From: Woeseiaceae bacterium
Lineage (GTDB): Bacteria; Pseudomonadota; Gammaproteobacteria; Steroidobacterales; Woeseiaceae
Assembly: GCA_028280615.1 (NCBI GenBank)
Contig: JANQLK010000011.1
Location: 21,018 to 85,017 of the forward strand
Direction of reading: 5' to 3'
Length of the DNA: 64,000 nucleotides
In this document: positions 55,220 to 64,000 of the stretch, in pieces
Numbering within the stretch: position 1 is the stretch's first letter
Layout: the number at the start of each line of letters is the position of its first letter
The notes under the pieces: model-generated
Database searches by the model: none
Seen by the model: only the letters and a program-made list of their open reading frames with translations
Told to the model about the DNA's origin: nothing
Made by a program: the position numbers and the translations under genes

Positions 55220-55759
55220 ATGAGCGATCAGATGAACGACGATGACAGGGAGTTGTTTCGCCGGGCGATGGCCGATGCCAGCCCGCTGAAGGCCAAGAAA
55301 CGTGTGCCGGCCGAGCGGCGAAAGCCGCGGCCCGGCGCCCACTTCAGCCGCTCAGACGAACACGAGGTGCTGCGCGAGAGCCTGACTTCGGACATCGACG
55401 AGATCGAAGCGAACACGGGCGAAGCGGTTCGGTTTCACCGGCCATCGGTCGGCAAGCGGACGATGCGCCGCCTTGCGCGCGGCAGCTACGCCGTGCAGGC
55501 CGAAATCGATCTGCACGGGCTCACGGTGGCCGAAGCGAAACCCGCGCTGCGTCAGTTCATTTCGGACTGCATGCTGAGCGGCTACCGTTGCGTGCGCGTC
55601 GTCCACGGCAAGGGCCGCGGCTCGGGCGAACGCGGACCCGTGTTGAAGCCCAGCGTCAATCGCTGGCTCAGGCGCTGGGACGACGTACTGGCTTTCGTGT
55701 CGACGCCGCAGGTGCACGGCGGCACGGGCGCGATCTACGTCCTGCTCAGAGACTCGTGA
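55220..55759 (+). CDS. Smr-domain endonuclease-like protein
   Basis: 179 aa. Disordered basic N-terminus, then the C-terminal Smr domain: AEIDLHGLTVAEAKPALRQF, RVVHGKGRGSGERG and HGGTGAIYVLLR. This is the stand-alone SmrA/SmrB type, related to the MutS2 tail, with nicking nuclease or ribosome-collision functions. Its last 14 nt overlap truD on the other strand. Confidence 0.9.
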   Translation: MSDQMNDDDRELFRRAMADASPLKAKKRVPAERRKPRPGAHFSRSDEHEVLRESLTSDIDEIEANTGEAVRFHRPSVGKRTMRRLARGSYAVQAEIDLHGLTVAEAKPALRQFISDCMLSGYRCVRVVHGKGRGSGERGPVLKPSVNRWLRRWDDVLAFVSTPQVHGGTGAIYVLLRDS

Positions 55760-56783
55760 GGAACTCGCGTAGCAGCGCCGTCGCGTAGCTTCCCCGCCCC
55801 AGCCGGAAAGCGAAACACACGGCGGCGTCTTCGACGCCGATTTCGAGTTCGTGCGCCACGAACCGTGTCGGCCGGCTGCCGGCATCTACGCGGGCCGTTT
55901 CGAGCCCGGCCGCGAGGCGCGCCACCAGATCGCCGGACGAAGACGCGACCGACGACTCCAGTTTCGCAACCTCGCCGGCGCCGATCGGCGCACCTTTGCC
56001 CCAGAGTGTCGCGGTCGGATGAATGTCCAGGGCGCCGCAGCGCGCCGCGAGCTCCTCGTCCGGCACGTCCACGACGAACACGCTGCCGCTGCCGTCCAGG
56101 TTGGCACGTTCGCCCGGCAGCAGCGTATCCCACGAATTCGCGATCACCCGGGCATGCAGTATCGCGTTGAACAAATAGGAGCGGCCGGCCGACAATGCCA
56201 TGCTCTGCTGATGGCGGCGGGCCCGCATGCCGTCGAGCACCTCGAGCGCAAGCTCGAGATTGGCGCCGTCGCGGCCGAAGCGCTGCTCGCCGAAGTAGTT
56301 GGGTACGCCGCGCCTCTGAATCATCGCGGCGCGCTCTGCCAGCGCCTCGCCATGCTCGCGCGCCGCCTCGGTCCTGGCCGTGATGCGAAAGCGGTTGCCG
56401 GTGTGGGTGCCGCGCCGAAGCTTGCGCCGGTGGCGCGCGACCGCGAGGACGCGCGCATCGTCGGCCGAGAACTGACGCCAGTCGACAGCGGAGCCCGTGG
56501 GCCGCCAGACGCTGAACCACTGCGTGGTCACGGCGTGCCGATCTTTCAGGCCCGAGTAGCCGACCGCCGACGGCTTGACGTCGGCGTGCCGCGCGAGCTG
56601 CCGCGCAATCCAGTCGGTGTTGCTGCCGCGCTTCTCGACCCTGAGCCAGTCGTGCTCGCCGTCGTCCGTGAACGCGACGTCGAGAAGCTCATCGACGACG
56701 AAATCTTCGGGCCGGGTGCGCAGCGCGGCGCCGAACAGCGGACCACCGTATGCGTGCGCCCATTCCGGTACGCCAGGGGCCAT
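55746..56783 (-). CDS. truD: tRNA pseudouridine(13) synthase
   Basis: 345 aa. RTRPEDFVVDELLDVAFTDDGEH at the N-terminus, catalytic Asp in GYSGLKDRHAVTTQWFSV, and PNYFGEQRFGRDG. Makes pseudouridine 13 in tRNA-Glu. The usual neighbours ispD and ispF are not here; ftsB lies directly upstream. Confidence 0.96.
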   Translation of the reverse strand: MAPGVPEWAHAYGGPLFGAALRTRPEDFVVDELLDVAFTDDGEHDWLRVEKRGSNTDWIARQLARHADVKPSAVGYSGLKDRHAVTTQWFSVWRPTGSAVDWRQFSADDARVLAVARHRRKLRRGTHTGNRFRITARTEAAREHGEALAERAAMIQRRGVPNYFGEQRFGRDGANLELALEVLDGMRARRHQQSMALSAGRSYLFNAILHARVIANSWDTLLPGERANLDGSGSVFVVDVPDEELAARCGALDIHPTATLWGKGAPIGAGEVAKLESSVASSSGDLVARLAAGLETARVDAGSRPTRFVAHELEIGVEDAAVCFAFRLGRGSYATALLREFLTSL

Positions 56784-56791
56784 GGATGCGC

Positions 56792-57079
56792 TCAGCGTGC
56801 GCGGTCTTCGTGGCTGACGACCTGGTAGAAGGTCTCGTCCCTGCCGATCAGGCCGAGATCGGTCCGGGCCCTTTCCTCGGCCGCTTCGAGGCCCTGCTTC
56901 AGGTTGATGACCTCGGCATCGAGGGCCGCGTTGCGGGCCTTCAGAGATTCGTTGAGCGAACGATGTTCGGCGACCGCGGCCCGGAGGTCACGCGTCTTCC
57001 GGAACCCGTCGTCCTTGAGCCACAGCTCGGCCTGCAACAGGCACACCACGATACCCAAGACGATCAGCAGCCAGCGCAT
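56792..57079 (-). CDS. ftsB: Cell division protein FtsB
   Basis: 95 aa from the ATG at 57079 (MRWLLIVLGIVVCLLQAELW). A single membrane helix is followed by a coiled coil (EHRSLNESLKARNAALDAEVINLKQGLEAAEERARTDLGLI). FtsB joins FtsL and FtsQ at the septum and controls FtsWI. Directly downstream of eno, as in most proteobacteria. Confidence 0.93.
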   Translation of the reverse strand: MRWLLIVLGIVVCLLQAELWLKDDGFRKTRDLRAAVAEHRSLNESLKARNAALDAEVINLKQGLEAAEERARTDLGLIGRDETFYQVVSHEDRAR

Positions 57080-57106
57080 TGATCCCACCTGTCTCCCCAA
57101 TCGCTC

Positions 57107-60971
<3,865 letters not shown>

Positions 60972-60972
60972 C

Positions 60973-61003
60973 AAAAACCGCGCCGTCTTCGGAATCAAGA
61001 CGG
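60973..61003 (-). terminator. Second hairpin upstream of the pyrG terminator
   Basis: CCGTCTT-GATTCCG-AAGACGG forms a perfect 7-bp stem. TTTTT follows after a five-base CGCGG gap, so as a terminator it is imperfect. It lies 62 nt after the tilS stop. Confidence 0.4.
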
Positions 61004-61064
61004 TGTTAGACGTTAACAGATCGCCTAATTCCAGACAATCGAAACAGTCCTCTGGTGTCCTGAG

Positions 61065-62399
61065 TCAATCAATCACGGGCCTCTCCCTCCAGCGCACTCG
61101 ACAGCCCGGCCGCGCGCGGGCGTCGGCAGCCACCCAGAGATCCGCGACGGCGACGAGCCGGTCCTCGCTGTAAAGCAACGGCAGGCGATCGCGCATCCAC
61201 GGCAGGATGCCCCTTTCATTGAGCAGTTTCTTGAGTTTTCGCGTAGGCCCATGACTTTCAAGCCGAATTCGCTCACCGCCGCGGCGCGGGCGAACCGTGA
61301 GCCCGGCGCTCACGAGCTCAGCGTCCAATCCCTCGTCCTCAACGGTCTCGAGCGATAGCGTGCCCAGCTGCGGGCCGAGCGACAGCGGCTCCGCGCCGGA
61401 CCACGCGAAGTCGTCGATCGCCGCGGCGGGAAGCGGCGGCATCAGGTACAGGCGATTCCGAAACCGCCGTGCCTCGCCGCCCGGCCAGCTCACCTCGGGC
61501 GCGGCATCCTCGCGCGCCGTCACGAGCGACGCCATGATCTCCGCCAAGTGCGTGGCCGCGGGCGGCGCGATGCCTCGCCTTCTCGCGAGCCGCCGAATGG
61601 CGTTGCGTTGCCGCGACGCAGAAAGCCGTCGGAGTCCGTCGATCGCGCAGCGCTCCGACGCGTCGAGCAGGGGCTCGAGGTCGATATCGGCGAGCGCGTC
61701 CAGGAGCTCGGCTGCATCGCGCGCGAGCGCGGCGCTGCGCGCCAGGCTTCTGGCCGCGCCGGGCCAGCGATCGGCAATCCGCGGCAGGATATCGCGGCGC
61801 AGGAAATTGCGGTCGAAGCGGAGATCATCGTTGCTTGAGTCCATGCAGCTTGCCACGGCGTGTTGCTCCGCGTACTGCAGGAGTTCGCTCCGCGGGACGT
61901 CGAGCAGCGGCCGAACGAGCCAGCCCGCGCCCAGCGTGCGTAACGGGGCCATGGCCGCGATGCCCAGCGGACCGCTGCCCCGGAGCAGGTTCAACAGCAG
62001 CGTCTCCGCCTGGTCGTCCCGATGGTGGGCGGAGATCAGCCAGTCCCCTTCGCCGACGAGCGCGGCCAGCGCGTCGTAGCGCGCCTCCCGCGCCGCCGCC
62101 TCGAGTCCGCCTCCGGACGCCCTGTCGACATCGACACCGAGGCACTCAAGGTCGAGCGATCGCTCGCTGCAGAAGCCCTGGCAAAACGTCGCGAACGCCG
62201 CCGATTCCGGCTGCAGGCCATGGTCGACGTGCACCGCGAGCAGCGGCTTGCCATGCTCGCCGGCGGAACGACAGAGCGTGTCGGCCAGCACGGTCGAGTC
62301 GGGACCGCCGCTCAAGGCGATGATATAGCGCTTCGCCGGGCCCGCGATCTGTTCCAAACGCCCGAGGGTCTCCAGCAGGCTCGCTGGACCGAAGCTCAC
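61065..62399 (-). CDS. tilS: tRNA(Ile)-lysidine synthase
   Basis: 444 aa, GTG start overlapping the accA stop (GTGA). PP-loop ATPase motif [15 protein letters not shown] (SGGPDS at 30-35) and [10 protein letters not shown]. Converts the wobble C of AUA-reading tRNA-Ile to lysidine. C-terminal tRNA-binding domain ends [21 protein letters not shown]. accA-tilS-pyrG is a common arrangement. Confidence 0.96.
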   Translation of the reverse strand: MSFGPASLLETLGRLEQIAGPAKRYIIALSGGPDSTVLADTLCRSAGEHGKPLLAVHVDHGLQPESAAFATFCQGFCSERSLDLECLGVDVDRASGGGLEAAAREARYDALAALVGEGDWLISAHHRDDQAETLLLNLLRGSGPLGIAAMAPLRTLGAGWLVRPLLDVPRSELLQYAEQHAVASCMDSSNDDLRFDRNFLRRDILPRIADRWPGAARSLARSAALARDAAELLDALADIDLEPLLDASERCAIDGLRRLSASRQRNAIRRLARRRGIAPPAATHLAEIMASLVTAREDAAPEVSWPGGEARRFRNRLYLMPPLPAAAIDDFAWSGAEPLSLGPQLGTLSLETVEDEGLDAELVSAGLTVRPRRGGERIRLESHGPTRKLKKLLNERGILPWMRDRLPLLYSEDRLVAVADLWVAADARARPGCRVRWRERPVID

Positions 62400-63355
62400 G
62401 CCTGTTTGAATCTGCCGAAGCTCGCGAGGCGCCGCTCGCGGGTATCGATGAGGTGGTCCATGGGCATCGCTTCGAGTTCGTCGAGATGCCGCTCGAGGGC
62501 GCCCGCGATGACCTTGGCCATGGCAGACGGTGCACGGTGCGCGCCGCCGAGCGGCTCCTCGAGCACCTCGTCGACGAGGCCGAATTCGCTCAGGTTTTCG
62601 GCCGTAATGCGCATCGCATCGGCGGCTTCCTCGGCCTTCTCGGCGCTCTTCCAGAGAATCGACGCGCAGCCCTCCGGCGAGATCACCGAGTAGATCCCGT
62701 ACTGCAGCATGAGCAGCCGGTCGCTGACGCCGATCGCGAGCGCGCCGCCGGAGCCGCCCTCGCCAATCACCACGCTCACGATGGGTGTCCGCAGTCCCGC
62801 CATGAGGTACAGGCAGTAGGCGATGGCCTCGCTCTGGCCGCGCTCCTCGGCGCCGACGCCCGGATAGGCGCCGGGCGTGTCGATCAGCGTCACGATCGGC
62901 AGGCCGAACTTTTCGGCGAGCCGCATCAGGCGCTGCGCCTTGCGATAGCCCTCGGGCTTCGGCATCCCGTAGTTGCGCCGCACGCGCTCCTTGGTGTCGC
63001 GGCCTTTCTGGTGGCCGATGAACAGGACGGCACGGCCGCCGACGCGGCCGATTCCGCCGACGATCGCGGGATCGTCAGCGTACATCCTGTCGCCGTGCAG
63101 TTCCTGGAAATCGGGTGAAATTTCGGCCAGGTAATCCAGCGTGTAGGGCCGGCTCGGATGCCGTGCGACCTGTGCCACCTGCCAGGCCGACAGCTTGGAG
63201 AAGATGTTCCGGGTCAGGTTTTCGCTCTTGTCGCGAAGCCTGGCGACTTCCTCGTTGATGTTGATCTCGGTGTCGTCGCCGACGAACCTGAGCTCCTCGA
63301 TCTTGGCTTCGAGTTCCGCGATCGGTTGCTCAAACTCCAGAAATTTCAGGTCCAT
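62396..63355 (-). CDS. accA: Acetyl-CoA carboxylase carboxyltransferase subunit alpha
   Basis: 319 aa from the ATG at 63355 ([19 protein letters not shown]), the E. coli length; the track adds ten residues. [51 protein letters not shown] and [15 protein letters not shown] are diagnostic. With AccD it makes malonyl-CoA. 33 nt after dnaE, coupled to tilS. Confidence 0.97.
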   Translation of the reverse strand: MDLKFLEFEQPIAELEAKIEELRFVGDDTEININEEVARLRDKSENLTRNIFSKLSAWQVAQVARHPSRPYTLDYLAEISPDFQELHGDRMYADDPAIVGGIGRVGGRAVLFIGHQKGRDTKERVRRNYGMPKPEGYRKAQRLMRLAEKFGLPIVTLIDTPGAYPGVGAEERGQSEAIAYCLYLMAGLRTPIVSVVIGEGGSGGALAIGVSDRLLMLQYGIYSVISPEGCASILWKSAEKAEEAADAMRITAENLSEFGLVDEVLEEPLGGAHRAPSAMAKVIAGALERHLDELEAMPMDHLIDTRERRLASFGRFKQA

Positions 63356-63388
63356 GGCCCTTAGCCTGCTTGGTCCGGGTCGCAAACC

Positions 63389-64000
63389 TTACATGATTTC
63401 GCGCCCGGGTGCGTAGAGCAGGCGCACGTTGTTCACGCCGAGCAACTCCGTGAGCTTGTCGCGCAATTCGCGGCTTGGCCTGACCGACCATTCGGGCCCG
63501 AGCTTGAGCCGCGCCGAGGCCGCGCTGCCGTAGTACTGGACGGCCACATCGCAGTTGCCCTCGCGGTGCGGCAGCAGCACGGCGTGCAGCTCCGCCAGAA
63601 TCTTCTCGCCGTTACCGTTGGGCGCCAGCCGCAGCAGCATGCTCCGGGCGCGGCTCTCGATGACCCGATCGATATGCAGCACCTGTTTGACGTTGACGGT
63701 CCACGCGCCGATGAAGTCGTCGTAGCGCAGACCGCCCGAGATAACGACGATGTCGTCCTTGACGAGCAGATCCTTGAATTGCTGAAACGCCTCGCTGAAC
63801 AGGCTGACCTCCATGCGGCCCGTGTCGTCGTCGAGGACGACCGTGACGCGGTTGCCGCGCTTCCTGAGATCCACGATCAGGCCGGCGACCGTGACCTCGC
63901 GGCGCGACTGGGCGTAGTTGCGCTCGCCCTCCGCCGTCTGCGGTGGCGGCTCGGCAGCGAGTTCGCCCAGGCGTCCGTCGACGAAATACGATGCATCCGC
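63389..64000 (-). CDS. dnaE: DNA polymerase III alpha subunit, C-terminal part (5' end outside window)
   Basis: The frame is open from the window edge, giving the last 203 residues; the track shows only an internal Met. The OB-fold segment REVTVAGLIVDLRKRGNRVTVVLDDDTGRMEVSLF and the tail PSRELRDKLTELLGVNNVRL are those of DnaE C-termini, which bind single-stranded DNA and tau. dnaE-accA-tilS order supports the call. Polymerase active site lies outside. Confidence 0.93.
   Translation of the reverse strand, partial: ADASYFVDGRLGELAAEPPPQTAEGERNYAQSRREVTVAGLIVDLRKRGNRVTVVLDDDTGRMEVSLFSEAFQQFKDLLVKDDIVVISGGLRYDDFIGAWTVNVKQVLHIDRVIESRARSMLLRLAPNGNGEKILAELHAVLLPHREGNCDVAVQYYGSAASARLKLGPEWSVRPSRELRDKLTELLGVNNVRLLYAPGREIM

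Overview
The window is GC-rich, densely packed bacterial chromosome. Gene content and order are those of a gammaproteobacterium: rpoE-rseA-rseB-rseC, lepA-lepB-rnc-era-recO-pdxJ-acpS, comEC-msbA-lpxK-kdsB, surE-pcm-nlpD-rpoS, and dnaE-accA-tilS-pyrG-kdsA-eno-ftsB. Features such as DUF4845 between lepB and rnc, an RpfE-like gene next to recJ and an Xcc1710-like gene beside it recall Xanthomonadales, Chromatiales and Woeseia-type lineages. I cannot fix the genus from sequence alone. No tRNA, rRNA or CRISPR array was seen.

Layout. 1-6.6 kb: a partial AsmA-like gene, a lipoprotein M3 peptidase, and a HupE / FixH-like fusion / di-haem peroxidase cluster. 6.6-13.6 kb (minus): comEC, exbB, exbD, msbA, lpxK and kdsB, i.e. 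DNA uptake, an ExbBD energiser and lipid A/KDO supply. 13.6-17.4 kb: a DUF2062 gene and the lolC-lolE-lolD lipoprotein exporter. 17.5-22.5 kb (plus): a small BamE-like exported protein, mfd and csiV. 22.5-25.3 kb: a lower-GC prophage scrap with a broken virion-gene fragment, an intact tailspike and the first 14 codons of a second tailspike. 25.4-39.8 kb (minus): one co-directional run from rpoE down to a degenerate PAS-GGDEF gene. 39.9-44.2 kb (minus): an extended succinate dehydrogenase operon, sdhAF4-sdhC-sdhD-sdhA-sdhB-sdhE-ygfX, with ygfZ divergent. 44.9-50.1 kb (minus): DUF427, a HIT protein, lysS, prfB with its programmed frameshift, and recJ. 50.1-55.1 kb: rpfE-like, an Mth938-like gene, and surE-pcm-yqaA-nlpD-rpoS. 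55.2-64 kb: smr, truD, ftsB, eno, kdsA, pyrG, tilS, accA and the 3' end of dnaE.

Functionally this is mostly core housekeeping: envelope biogenesis and stress (LPS, Lol, sigma-E, sigma-S), translation, DNA repair and central metabolism. Many neighbours are joined by 1-4 nt start/stop overlaps, which implies translational coupling. The accessory part is the phage remnant, wedged between the convergent 3' ends of csiV and the GGDEF-like gene.

The most notable observations are: the tailspike remnant with a truncated second tailspike start; a GGDEF-like protein whose catalytic residues are lost while an I-site RxxD is kept; the HupE / FixH-like / MauG cluster with a two-module fusion; the self-contained SDH structural-plus-assembly operon; and a tandem hairpin between tilS and pyrG. 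I did not find a convincing wholly new defence or metabolic system here.
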